Of a stretch of DNA of 64,000 nt, positions 53,214 to 63,559 are shown one piece after another. Position 1 is the first letter of the stretch; the number at the start of each line of letters is the position of its first letter. A program made the position numbers and the translations under genes. The notes beneath the pieces were generated by a model, which had not been told where the DNA came from, ran no database searches, and was given only the letters and a program-made list of their open reading frames with translations. Source of the DNA: Mesaphorura yosii (taxonomy: Eukaryota > Arthropoda > Collembola > Poduromorpha > Tullbergiidae); assembly GCA_009869945.1 (NCBI GenBank), contig WIXG01000056.1, positions 186,001 through 250,000 of the forward strand, in the 5' to 3' direction.

Positions 53214-56084
53214 TTTTCTGTTGTTTTTTTGTCGCTACCTGCAACGTAAGTGATAAAGTCTGGTCAACGTTTTTGTATTAATGTTCGTTGCACTTGCAAA
53301 TTAGCGAGTTGCTTGCCCCGAGTGCTGACTTTGCTCTTTGTGTATGCAAAAAATTGCAGTCAAACACCTGGGATTTAAAATTATGCACACGGAATCAACG
53401 AATGAATAGCAAAATAATGATAGCAAAACTCTTGTTTAATTGCTGCAGTTTAGTTGTGCGCTTCAGTAATTTGTCACACGTTCTCGCCTGTCTGTCAATG
53501 TCAACTCATGGCTTTGTTGAACTGGTGTATCTGAAACGAGTAACCTGGGCTTCTTATAGAAGTCAGCGGACTTCGATTCGAATGCATAACAATTTCAGGC
53601 CGGGATAAAATTCAAGTGTCTGAATTCGTTGATTGCTTTTTGCATTGTAGTCAAACAACCAACCATAAAAGGAGAGTTCACGGAATACTTACGAGGATTC
53701 TGGATAATGGAGTTCAACTCCATTCAGAAGTTGATCTTTGGTTTGTACGTTGTGAGTGATTAGTGACTAGAGATTAAGCTGACCTCGTTTACTGTACCGC
53801 TTCATCATGCGTCAACAAGTCGCAATGAACAATGGCTAAAAAACAAACAAGCCATATCTTCCGCTCCCTGTTTCTGCTTCTGTTGTCCAAACGTAGCGGA
53901 TTAGCAATTACAGGGAATTATATGAACAGCCGAGCGGTTACAACTTACAACTTACAGAGCTTTATGTAATCAAATCAGCTTTGGGATCCTTCCCGCAATT
54001 ATTTAATGATTTGTCCGGTTAAGCAACAGTTAATGACCATAATCAAGCTCTAACCAGTGAAATCAGTCAACCATTCAAACAAGAATTAAATTGACAGAGC
54101 AAAGTTAGCGTTGAATGAAAAGGAAACCAGGAATAGGAACTCTTCGACATTGTTGGCTGTCACGGTCAATGAGCAGGACCTTGAAGGATTACGTGAACTT
54201 GAGTGTATTGTTTTGTGAGTTCGTTTGGAGTATTTTTTTTTGCACACGAAACCTACACCGCGACCACGCGTGGCGTGGACTCTTGCCTTCAGTTGCAAGT
54301 TTCAAGTGCCCTCATTCGTGCGAATTGAGCGCCCGAAGGGTGAAGGTTGATGTTCCTTTACGGTGCGGATTGCATTCATAGGTGACCTTATCTCAAGGTC
54401 AATTGGGCCCACCGACCGACAACTACCTGTTGCCTGCCAACACTGAATTACTGGTCAATGTTACATTGCTCTGGATTTCAATGCACAGCGCATTCCAATG
54501 AAAAGCTCTGTGCTCAAAGCTCAAGCCAACCTTGCCCTTGCATCTTATGCCGAGCGTTGGGCTTGTCACCAGGCCCAAAATAAATCAGGAAACAAACTCA
54601 CAACTCACCCTTCTCCACGAATGTTTCTGTAGCACTATCGATTTTAAAATGGTTGACCGTGGCTTGATTATTGCGTTTCGCGCACCGAATTCTAGGAGTT
54701 TGAACCTTTGCACAGTTCGAACGAATGCAGCAATTGCACCTCTGCCAAATTGGGAACGGAATTTAACTGCGGGAGCAGGTTTTTTTTTATGTAAGTTGGA
54801 ATTCCTGACGACAATTTCGTTTCAGTTTCAGCCCCGTCCAGTGCCTTTGTGCCTTCAGCAGTCTGCATGCAAAATGGGTAAGTTTAATTTAAGACACAGC
54901 GCTGCCAAAGCCAAACGCGATGTAATGAAGATGAGGATGACTTTATCCAAACTGGTTTTACAGGTGGGCTAAGAATCTTGTCACTTGGAATGGAAATCAC
55001 GCCACTTGACGAAACGAAATGAGACAAGTCCAGGGCAAGCCAAAGCAACACAATTGCATAAATAATTAACCTAACAAACGCCGGCTTGTACTCACATTGC
55101 CCACAATCACATCACAATTCTAAGGAGATATATTCACACGACCACCGAGCGCATTACATGAGTATGAACTAAGAATGTCAACTGATAGCGAACTGATGGG
55201 CGGATTAAATCACTGCGATGCGCAAATGCCCTGTGCGTGTCGCGCAAGCATTACTCGTGTATCGTGCTGTTGCGTTTCCCTTTCACTCTTGTCCACAGAT
55301 CAGAAGCAAGAACGTTGCCCTCGAGCAGCGAGGCTCGAGGAATTCACGATACGATGAGTCTCAAAGTACCTCAAGCCAGAGGAAAGCAAGGCTTTGATTA
55401 AATCTCAGAAGAGTCAAAGTCTCTAATTGCGATATTGTGAGTTGCGAGTATGCCATCACTCGCAAAGCGATGACACGACTGCCGCCGCGCCGTCAGCGTA
55501 TTAATGGTGTTAAATGGTGCGGTTTACAATTTTATTACTCTTACTATTTCACGATCAGCGCGTGTATTCGTGTATGCGGATGGTTTACCTTCAATTTTTC
55601 TGCTTCTGTATTTCGCATTTTTCATTTTTCATTTTGCATGTTGTTGGCCTACTTAGCCGCTTGGTTTGCAAAATGAGCACATAAATCCATGCAATTGGTA
55701 TTGCTTTAGGCTTTTTAAAATCAGCGCACACAGGTTCACAAAATTTCTGCCTTCTGCGTGATTTTGCAATTTAATGACTGACACTGACTGACTGAAGCTG
55801 CGAGTACGAGCATGCGCGTGCGCAGAGATTGACTGTTTGACAGGCGTCAGGCCGCATGGAGCTCATGTTTGCCCTTCAAACTAGTTATTTAGTTATTTTT
55901 AAGATTCACTTGCGTCAATTCACACACAGACTCAATTTTAATGATGATTGAAAGGGAAAGGAGACAATTTTCCGTGCTGTGCGCCAAATAGTCGTGAATT
56001 TAATGTACCGTGACTAATTAATATGATTGTATATTAAAATCTGCACGAGATTAACACTTCAATCGGTGACACCATGACGTATGC
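53214..56084. other. 2.9-kb intergenic region
   Basis: Upstream of the SLC23 start. No supportable gene. A short frame at 55514 begins with a hydrophobic, signal-peptide-like run (MVRFTILLLLLF) but has no downstream continuation I can justify, so it is not called. Confidence 0.45.
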
Positions 56085-56090
56085 TATAAA
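56085..56090 (+). promoter_or_regulatory. candidate TATA box for the broken gene at 56.2-56.8 kb
   Basis: TATAAA lies about 100 bases before the open region beginning near 56187. A poly(A) hexamer closes the unit at 56910-56915. Confidence 0.4.
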
Positions 56091-56186
56091 TTGGCACGAA
56101 TGGTACTTGATATCGTCTCGAGAGAGACAAAAGTTTCATAAAAAGCCAACACCGATCCTTATTCAATTGTATGACTTTACACATAA

Positions 56187-56847
56187 TTCATCATAATATC
56201 ATCACAGATCACACATTCTAAAAATAGCCACGAGGTGGAGGCGACTACCAACAACCACCATTTGGATGGTGGTAGTGGTGAACTACGAGTCAACTTCCAG
56301 AAGAATCCTGATCCTGATGGACGTATTCGTTCCGTATGCACTCCACTGAAACCCAATCTCGTCACACTTCGTTCAGATCACATTCTTCGGCTCTCCGACC
56401 CGAAAGGAGGTGGTCAGGTACTTTGAAATGGAAGGGCCCAACTTTCGTGTGGATGAACTCATCAAAGCTAGATTCAAGAAGGGACCAGGATGTGGTCGGA
56501 CACATATTAATCTTCTCCTACGTAAACCAGGGCAGACTTATGGTGCTGCGGCTTAAAATATTCCTGATGTGGGCTCTGATGTTGAAGTTAGTCTCCAGTA
56601 TGAACCTGTTGGTCCTGTACAAGTGGTACATTTCCGCAACGATAACCAGAATCAGCCACTCAGTGGTCCAATCCTACCTCCTGATAATGGTGCTGGTGGA
56701 AATCGATACAACAGACAAGCATTCCCTGCTCAAGTACCTCATCAACAGCCAGAACAAGTGCATCAAGCTCATCCACAGTATTTCCGACTCGCCAGTGCCA
56801 GTCAACAACAACTGGAGTCTACTTCCAAGACGGTACTAAATATTTAA
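56187..56847 (+). pseudogene. broken secreted-protein-like gene (one frame change, one in-frame stop)
   Basis: Two frames carry protein-like sequence. Frame A runs from about 56187 to 56426 and includes ELRVNFQKNPDPDGRIRSVCTPLKPN, with no ATG. Frame B, offset by one base, picks up near 56378 (ITFFGSPTRKEVVRYFEMEG), continues through VDELIKARFKKGPGCGRTHI and LLLRKPGQTYGAAA, and meets a TAA at 56553-56555. It then goes on in the same frame through DVGSDVEVSLQYEPVGPVQV to a Gln/Pro/Asn-rich tail ending at the stop 56845-56847. The content is consistent with one gene interrupted by an indel and a nonsense change. A spliced reading is possible: CAG|GTACTT at 56417 to CTCCAG near 56602 keeps a frame open but discards the most protein-like part. 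The family is not recognised; the tail suggests an extracellular or cuticle-type protein. Upstream exons may be missing. Confidence 0.4.
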
Positions 56848-56909
56848 CTAGATTAAAAGTGCACTTTGTGGTGCTCGTGCTTCTTGCTCTTGACTTTTGT
56901 ATCTTCTCA

Positions 56910-56915
56910 AATAAA
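56910..56915 (+). terminator. poly(A) signal after the broken gene
   Basis: AATAAA begins 63 bases after the terminal stop at 56847, as expected of a real transcription unit. Confidence 0.5.
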
Positions 56916-57042
56916 ATGCACTCCTTTTTCGTGTATTTTACGCCTTTTGTCTCAGTTTTTCAATTTGGTAAATTGAACCAGCACAGAGTTTCCCAGAATT
57001 TTTTCAGGTAAAATTTGGGTGAAAGTTCAGTCTTGCTTAAAA

Positions 57043-58218
57043 ATGGCCGGGTTTCCAACACCCAAGAAAATCTTGGTCCATCTTTTGGGTCTGTACATTA
57101 ACATTGGGTACTACTTGTACGGAGCATATCCATTTCGATTCAAACACGGCGCCCTGCGAGTTGTCATCCCTTCGACCGCAACCGGTAAATGGAGCTGCAG
57201 ATTTCAAATTTGGCGCTTCAATGCGTCCATGGCCTTCGTACTGGTTTCAATGTGTTGGTTATGCTTCGCACTCGTGTACAAGGAATACGCTGAACCGGAA
57301 AGTTCAAAATTTGGTGCCATGCAAAAATTCATCATCGTATCGACCACATGGGTGGGACGAGTCTTGCAGAGGAATTTTATTCATCACCGGGATCAAATTG
57401 TGACCACAATTAATCAGTCGATCTCTTTATTCTTGAAGAACAAAGCTCGCGGGAAATTTCAAATTCCTATTCTAATCTGGCTTCTGATGTCTGCACCAAG
57501 TGTTGTCGCTTCGGTCACATTCGTTGGAATACAACGGTGTAAAATCACGTTGGCGACGAACTGGCATGCGATATGCCCTACGATTGAATTTGGCGGGAGC
57601 TTGTTTTCGAATTTAAATCTGCTAAAAATTGGTATTTTGTTTGTATGGTTTGGCTCGGTCTCATTCATCTTGACCGTCTCACAGTACATCTTCAGCTCAA
57701 TCATGGCCATGTCGATGATTACGATGGGTGAGCATATGAAGGACTTGGAAGACAAATTGGACAACGGTGAAGTAGAAGATGGCAGTGAGAATTGGTCAGA
57801 ATTCTACAGTGTTCAACGAATAATGGAGTTGTACATGCGAGGAGTCAACATATGCCTTGGACCATTGCTACTTCCAACTGCAATCATGCACGTTACGACT
57901 TGCATGGTCTTCTGTTCAAATGCACTCTTCGCTCATGATGCTGATCTTGAAGAAAAACTAATGCATGCAAGTCTATTCTTTCTCTATTGCATAACGCTGA
58001 CGGTCATGTTTAAGAAAATCTGCTGGAATTCGGCGAGATCCACGGAAATTATTTGGAGGATGAAACAAAAGCTGGACCGACCTATACGGGGAATGCAACT
58101 CAGGTCAATGACTGGACTCTGGTTTTGGTTTGGATGTTTTGGAATGGCTAATGAAGGGACGTACGATCTTTTCATTGGACATATTATCGATACTATAATT
58201 AGTGTTTTACTAATGTAA
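57043..58218 (+). CDS. gustatory-receptor-like 7TM chemoreceptor
   Basis: A single exon encodes 391 aa from ATG 57043 (context AAAATGG; the frame is open upstream but the paralog starts at the equivalent Met). Several hydrophobic segments span the protein, fitting the seven-helix insect chemoreceptor superfamily. The C-terminus carries the family-like block QLRSMTGLWFWFGCFGMAN followed by TY and a final hydrophobic helix, comparable to the TY-containing last-helix motif of gustatory receptors. Presumed role: ligand-gated cation channel subunit in chemosensory neurons; ligand unknown. It is tail-to-tail with a clear paralog, with 32 bases between stops. A TTTTTCAG just before it could be the acceptor of a 5' UTR exon. 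Receptor class is inferred from topology and the C-terminal motif. Confidence 0.75.
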   Translation: MAGFPTPKKILVHLLGLYINIGYYLYGAYPFRFKHGALRVVIPSTATGKWSCRFQIWRFNASMAFVLVSMCWLCFALVYKEYAEPESSKFGAMQKFIIVSTTWVGRVLQRNFIHHRDQIVTTINQSISLFLKNKARGKFQIPILIWLLMSAPSVVASVTFVGIQRCKITLATNWHAICPTIEFGGSLFSNLNLLKIGILFVWFGSVSFILTVSQYIFSSIMAMSMITMGEHMKDLEDKLDNGEVEDGSENWSEFYSVQRIMELYMRGVNICLGPLLLPTAIMHVTTCMVFCSNALFAHDADLEEKLMHASLFFLYCITLTVMFKKICWNSARSTEIIWRMKQKLDRPIRGMQLRSMTGLWFWFGCFGMANEGTYDLFIGHIIDTIISVLLM

Positions 58219-58223
58219 TAATC

Positions 58224-58245
58224 TTTATTGGTCGAATCGAATAAA
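58224..58245. terminator. interlocked poly(A) signals of two convergent chemoreceptor genes
   Basis: In the 32-base gap between the stops, AATAAA on the plus strand is at 58240-58245 and AATAAA on the minus strand occupies 58229 down to 58224. Each lies about 21 bases after its own stop, so cleavage of each transcript would fall in the other gene's last codons. Confidence 0.6.
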
Positions 58246-58250
58246 TTAGA

Positions 58251-59321
58251 TCACAATAACAGCATACTGACCACCGAATCGATCACCCGTTCAATTATGA
58301 AATGATAAGTGTTCTGATTTGCCATGCCAAAGCAGCCGAACCAAAACCAAAGTCCAGTCATGGACCTGAGTTGCCTTTTTCGAACGGCTGTGACTTGTAC
58401 ACTTTTCTGTCGCCATGCTAGTTCAGTCGCATGTGCAGAATTCCAACAGATTTTTTTAAAGAGCAAGCCGAATACTGCGCAGTACGCGAGAAATAAATTT
58501 CCATGCATGAGTTGGTCTTGAATTTGCGCGCCATGAGCAGTAAAACCATTACTGCAGAGTACCATGCATATAATCAAGTACAGCACAGTGCCAGGAATCA
58601 AAGCAGGTCCAAGGCAGAGATTGACCACTCGAAGGTAAATCTCCATTGTTCGTTGGATCCCGTAAAATTCTGACCACTTGTCCATCTGGTTGCGCTCCAG
58701 CTTAACCATCGTCTCCCCCATGATGATGATGGCAAGTGCTGGGATGACCACGAATAGAAATTGACATACGGCAAAGGTGGACACGGCAAAACTGACTAGC
58801 AGAGTCGAAGCGCCAATTTCAAATACGGTGGATGGACATGTAGTGCTTTTCAACATGGTTTTGCATTGCAGAATGGAGAAGGCAGTGAATGAGCACACAA
58901 AATTGGGTCCAGACATCAAGTAGCCAATCAGAAGCAGAATTTGCTTCTTGGCTCCTTCACTTTTTCTGAGCAAAGCCAATGATTGGTTGATCGCCGTCAC
59001 AAGTTCATTGGTCCGAAGTAAAATATTCGCTTGCAATACCACCATCAGTCCAATGCAGCTTATCATACCCAGTTTTTGCATAGCTTCAAATTTTGAATCT
59101 CCCGCTTCCTTGTGCTCGAGTGCAAACAAGATGGAGGCCATGAAGGTTAGTATACCCGTTATGCAAGCTGCCCGGCGCCAAATGTCAAATTTGCTGGTGC
59201 ATATTGCGACTTGGTGATGATGGCGGTTGAATTTAAATGGAAATGCTCCGAGCAAGAATCCCACGTTAACGTAAAGTCCTGCCAGGAGCACAAGTACTGT
59301 CTTTGGCCGTGGAAAAGCCAT
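58251..59321 (-). CDS. gustatory-receptor-like 7TM chemoreceptor (paralog)
   Basis: A single exon encodes 356 aa from ATG 59321 (MAFPRPK, aligning with MAGFPTPK in the paralog); an in-frame ATG at 59354 would add 11 residues. It shares with the neighbour the start region, a KFxAMQK segment, an INQS segment, WSEFYxxQR, FKKICWNSA, and a 19-residue identical C-terminal block QLRSMTGLWFWFGCFGMAN. It is shorter mainly in the middle loop. The inverted arrangement implies a duplication with inversion. Likely a chemosensory neuron receptor; ligand unknown. Confidence 0.75.
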   Translation of the reverse strand: MAFPRPKTVLVLLAGLYVNVGFLLGAFPFKFNRHHHQVAICTSKFDIWRRAACITGILTFMASILFALEHKEAGDSKFEAMQKLGMISCIGLMVVLQANILLRTNELVTAINQSLALLRKSEGAKKQILLLIGYLMSGPNFVCSFTAFSILQCKTMLKSTTCPSTVFEIGASTLLVSFAVSTFAVCQFLFVVIPALAIIIMGETMVKLERNQMDKWSEFYGIQRTMEIYLRVVNLCLGPALIPGTVLYLIICMVLCSNGFTAHGAQIQDQLMHGNLFLAYCAVFGLLFKKICWNSAHATELAWRQKSVQVTAVRKRQLRSMTGLWFWFGCFGMANQNTYHFIIERVIDSVVSMLLL

Positions 59322-60617
59322 GTTTACTTTTAAGAAGCCAGAAAATGTATGCACAAAATGTACAAAAACTGTTCCACATCATGGACGTTAGCCTAAGCTG
59401 TCATGGGATGCTAATGCTGAAATAATTCAGTAAACAAGTTCCCAAATTGAAATGAATCGTAATGAAAGCACACGAAGGATAATGCATTAATTTGTAATGT
59501 GTGCTTTAAGGCACCAAACAAGTAAAGTCTAGCAGAGTCTGTTGGCATTTGACAATGCACGTGCGTGCAAGGCATTCACTCTGACGTAATTCCCATGTCC
59601 TGCTGCTGAATAGCACGTGCTTCATGCAAACGAAGACAAGGCAATCGCATGTTACTTTAAACTACATATTTTGTGTGAGTCTCTTGTCCTGCGAATATTC
59701 ATGGACATGGTCGGTTCAATTAAGTCACAAAGCCTCGAACTGGACTTTGGGATTGTAAGTTGGAATTTTAGTGTACATTTTCTACAAGGCTTTCTTAGAA
59801 TTTGCGTGCTAGTTTTTCGTGAGGACACGAAGTGTGCAAATATTTTCAAGTGCTGCTGAAAAGATAATTACAATCGTAGACTTGCTGAGATAACCAAATG
59901 AACCTACGCGGACTCTAAACGAGACAGATTTCTTTAAAGATCTCAATTTTCCTAAAATAGGAGTCTTTCTCATCTTTCCGTAGAGATCCTAGAGATCCTA
60001 GAAATCTTCGCGACTACGTTAGCAATATTGTACCAATTCTAAGAATTCCCAAAGACTGAGGGCACAAAAACAAAAGACCGCACGTGTAAACAATTTGACG
60101 ACGGTTTCTTGTACACGAATTGCGAAAGGAATTCCAAACACAGGGACGAGGGTCAGACCACAAATTATTTTTTTGCCGAAGTTCGTGCGACATTAAAGCA
60201 GGCTGGCAGGATTTGCAATTTCCTGTAAACTGCAATCTTTTTCTTCATCGTTGTTTCTTTGCAAGTTTATCAAGTGCATATGATACGCAAATTGTGTACG
60301 AACTGATGCTCGTGATGAAGACGAGAATAGAAAAGGGCTTGCACCCACATCCAGAAAAATTGGACCACGGGCATTAGTATGAAAAGCGAGGGGGAATTCG
60401 AAAATTCTGAGAACACGTCAATTAAACATTGTAGATTCAGATGGGTATCTCGTCGTTTTCGAGGTAGGGGAACTATCCAGTCTAGAAAAGCTGAGTTCCA
60501 AGCCACCAGGACCATGTGCAATTCTATCACCCACATATTCGCAAACAATTACAAGTGTATGTTATCAATTGATCACGAAATTGTAATTTTTCAAACTGCT
60601 AACTTGTCTTAATTAAA
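59322..60617. other. 1.3-kb intergenic region
   Basis: Between the start of a minus-strand chemoreceptor gene and the stop of the death-domain gene. Short open frames on both strands lack family features. Nothing else is visible. Confidence 0.45.
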
Positions 60618-62166
60618 TTAATCCATGTCAGGATCTTCCAAGTATTCCAAGTTCCTTCTTTTCGCATCACGTCTTGCCGCCTCCTCCGAAGCTTTGGACA
60701 GCACATCAGCCGCCACGCCGGCGAATTCATCCACTCCGGAAGATTTCCCCTGAATCATGTTTACAAGTGCATTTGCTTGCGAAAGCAGGATACTCCAATT
60801 GGCAGAATTCGAGAGGTCTCCGCCACCTGTGCCAGGCGGAGCCATAAAATCTTCGAACCGCAGAATTCTTGTGGCGGGTGCCTGAGCCGTCACAGGTTCC
60901 TTGCTGTAGAATTTTACTGACACCTTGTCAAATTTCTCTCGTACAAATATTTTATGCGTACGGTCTGCATGCTGGACGTTCGTATTGGTCAGGAGACGTT
61001 CAGGAATGCCATACAGACCACTTTCCCCTTTGACCGCCTCGTCGTGTATCAATCTGAAGATCCTTGTCTTGATCTCATTGTTTACAGCCAGGTTGCTGTC
61101 GGCCAATAGTTTTAGGATTTGATCGCCTTGCGCTGCTCCTGTCTGGCTCCCTGAATCCCACCCTCTAATTAAACTGCAATAATTGATACCCTTTTCCAGT
61201 GCATGGTTCAGGACAGCCTCCACACAGCTCCATTGCCAGTCTGCTTTAGCGACAGATCCGCTCAGCTCATCTGCTTTTGCATTTTCAGCAATTTTGGCCA
61301 GCACTGCCCATTGCCCAACCGTGTTGAATACGCTGTACGGAGATGACGGGTAGCGAATCCATGTAATAATTTGTGACAAGTCAATATCCCGAGCCAGCGT
61401 CACCAACCACGTGTTGAAGGATGCTAGACAATCGGCGGGCTTGTTGCAGCAAGCGGGTTGTCCCGCAGGATGTCCAACGGTCTGCAGATCCAAGGTCCAT
61501 GTTTTCCCAATTAGTACGACACTGTTTATAATACTCTCAATTCTGCCTTGATTGAAGCCTTGCACAGGATATCCGGGTCCATTTGGAGTGTTGATTGAGG
61601 GCAGTTGGAGAAGGGCCTGTGGAACTGGGCGAATTGGTTGTTCAGTCCGATTTGAATTAGCTTTGGGGTTGGCCTTTACTTGTTCGGCCTGAAGAGGTTG
61701 AATTACTTGGCCCAAAATAGCATCTGCAAAATTCCAAGTCGACGTTTAAGTACAGATTACGGTGTGTGTATCATTTGTGGGATTTAGTTTACCCTTGAGT
61801 AAATTTAGCTTCAAATCACCGAGCACCTTCAGTAAATCAGCTCGCCCTGCTCCACAAGCGTGCCATTTCTGCAGCGACTGAAGTACTCCTTCCGGGAAAT
61901 CTGCGTCCGTTCCCTGAAAGAATCTTTTAATTCTACGTGCATCCGCGCCCAATGGCACGATGAAGTCAATGATTTGAGGCCACTTGTCTATTGCTGGTCC
62001 GTCTTCCAGTACCAAAGCTCGCATTTCAAGTAAATGTGCACCCGTAACTGAAAATGAAATGAGCCAATAATTAGAACATCGAATAATGGCTAGAAATTTG
62101 TTGCCAAATTTTTTACGCACGTTTGCCGTAATCGAGGTTGTCCGAATTTGGGGCAGCACTGCCCAT
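60618..62166 (-). CDS. death-domain protein of unknown function
   Basis: Three exons (62121-62166, 61793-62047, 60618-61723) encode 468 aa. Residues ~29-97 look like a death domain: IDKWPQIIDFIVPLG, ARRIKRFF, FPEGVLQSLQKWHACGAGRADLLKVL and LKLNLLKD follow the helix-by-helix pattern with the family's W..I...LG and LQ.W......LL..L positions. Death domains mediate homotypic assembly of innate-immune or apoptotic complexes, so an adaptor role is possible. The remaining ~370 residues match nothing I know: a Pro/Asn/Gln-rich linker, a Cys-containing stretch (PACCNKPADC), a helical region and a charged C-terminus (EEAARRDAKRRN). There is no kinase, caspase, TIR or NACHT motif and no membrane segment. 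Splice sites are GTGCGT/TTTCAG and GTAAAC/TTGCAG, all in frame. Confidence 0.6.
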
Positions 62167-62311
62167 GATTAGCCAGAAAAGGTGATGGCCGTTGACAGAG
62201 ATGAGCAGTAAAGAAGATAAAGGCATGGGAAAGGTTGCAGGTTTGCAATGTACAATTTTTTTTATCAATTCAGCGGTTGACTTTTATTATCTGTTCTGTT
62301 GCAATGTATAT

Positions 62312-63559
62312 CTATTTCGTCAATACGAGTACAGTGCAAATAGTCTCAATCATTCCCGACAGGATGAGCACCGTCGTCACTTTTCGCAAATACCCAAACG
62401 TCCCAATTCTATACCGAAATGATGCACATTTTGCAAATGACTTCTTCAGCTTTTCGAAGTAATCGTTTCTATGAGCATTTGCACGGACGGATTTCCTGCC
62501 CATTTTCAAAAACTGTTTCCAGGAATCATTGACCAATGCTCCAAAACTTATGAATGCCAGCAATAACATTAAGCCACCGAGAGCGCCGTAAACCAAGGAG
62601 ACTTTGAGCAGGACACTTGCATTGATTCGAATTGCAATCGGTAGCATTGTCACGACGGACCCGAAAAACATTTGAACAATGTATGGAGAAATGAAGCGAG
62701 AGAGGCACGCATTTGTCCATTCTGACAGCACTTGAAGGGCACGGAAAGTGGGCGGCCTCGTTCGTTCAGGAATGCTTGCCGTGGTCGCAATTTGTCTCAA
62801 AATTTCTCGCGAGACAAGAATTGAGCTCGTCATGCAAGCGACGAGCAAGGAGAACGAGAGCGGCATGAACACTGTCCATATTGCTTGTGTCAGGACCATG
62901 AGCGTGAAACACGCTGGGAAAATGAACCAACAGGACACGGTATTCGGGTCACACACGTAGCAAGTTGGGAGGAGAGAATGGAGCATGTGCAGTTTGCAAG
63001 TGACAAGATAGGCCACAGTGGAGACGAGAGCCGATGATAATCCTAAACAACACATGGCTCCTATAATATGACCCAGCCGATGCTCCAATCGGGCTCTTCT
63101 CTCCGGGTCGATACGCGCTTTTGAAAATTCGCGCCAAAATCGTACAGTTCCATTCAGGAGATTGGCAAGCTCTTCACGGCGCACTGAGCCATGCAAATGA
63201 AATGGTAGGTACAGTATAGCACAACTGATTGTGATGATTTGTGCAAACGCATCCCAACGGGCCATCAAGGGTCCAATTCCAGTCTCAGCCACCCGCAACG
63301 AAAGAATCCAAAGCATAGACAGCGAAGTCGCGAAAATTGAAAACTCGGTGAGAGCCCAACGGAGCAGAAGCAATTTATTGGTCGTTGATCTCGCCCGATT
63401 GGAATTCCGATCCCAGTAAATTGGAGTGACGCCCATCGCGAATGTTAAATTGACGAGGATCCGAAGATGGTTGAAGAGATATATTTCAGATTTTGTTTGT
63501 TGCCTGTTCTGGATTGCCTCGGCAGTGCGTCCGACTTGCGTCATGCGTATGGGCTCCAT
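62312..63559 (-). CDS. divergent chemoreceptor-like 7TM protein
   Basis: A single exon encodes 415 aa from ATG 63559. Hydrophobic segments include LLLRWALTEFSIFATSLSML, IITISCAILYLPFHLH, IGAMCCLGLSSALVSTVAYL, CWFIFPACFTLMVLTQAIW, a pair around residues 310-350, and a final helix (VTTVLILSGMIETICTVLVL). Length, topology and the charged stretch before the last helix (FEKLKKSFAKCASFRYRIG) fit the gustatory/odorant receptor superfamily. It lacks the FKKICWNSA and GLWFWFGCFG blocks of the pair at 57-59 kb, so it is a distant member. It lies 145 bases upstream of, and in tandem with, the death-domain gene. Identification rests on topology and neighbourhood. Confidence 0.55.
   Translation of the reverse strand: MEPIRMTQVGRTAEAIQNRQQTKSEIYLFNHLRILVNLTFAMGVTPIYWDRNSNRARSTTNKLLLLRWALTEFSIFATSLSMLWILSLRVAETGIGPLMARWDAFAQIITISCAILYLPFHLHGSVRREELANLLNGTVRFWREFSKARIDPERRARLEHRLGHIIGAMCCLGLSSALVSTVAYLVTCKLHMLHSLLPTCYVCDPNTVSCWFIFPACFTLMVLTQAIWTVFMPLSFSLLVACMTSSILVSREILRQIATTASIPERTRPPTFRALQVLSEWTNACLSRFISPYIVQMFFGSVVTMLPIAIRINASVLLKVSLVYGALGGLMLLLAFISFGALVNDSWKQFLKMGRKSVRANAHRNDYFEKLKKSFAKCASFRYRIGTFGYLRKVTTVLILSGMIETICTVLVLTK

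Noticed and set aside
54532-54972. 146-codon plus-strand open frame
   Set aside because: It begins at a non-ATG codon, has no family features and no splice or promoter context; composition looks random.
55514-55680. Signal-peptide-like start (MVRFTILLLLLF) upstream of the broken gene
   Set aside because: Tempting as its missing first exon, but no donor/acceptor pair joins it convincingly and hydrophobic runs are common in AT-rich DNA.
56418-56602. Intron that would restore a single frame in the broken gene
   Set aside because: The GTACTT donor is weak and removal would discard the segment with the strongest coding character. Kept only as an alternative.
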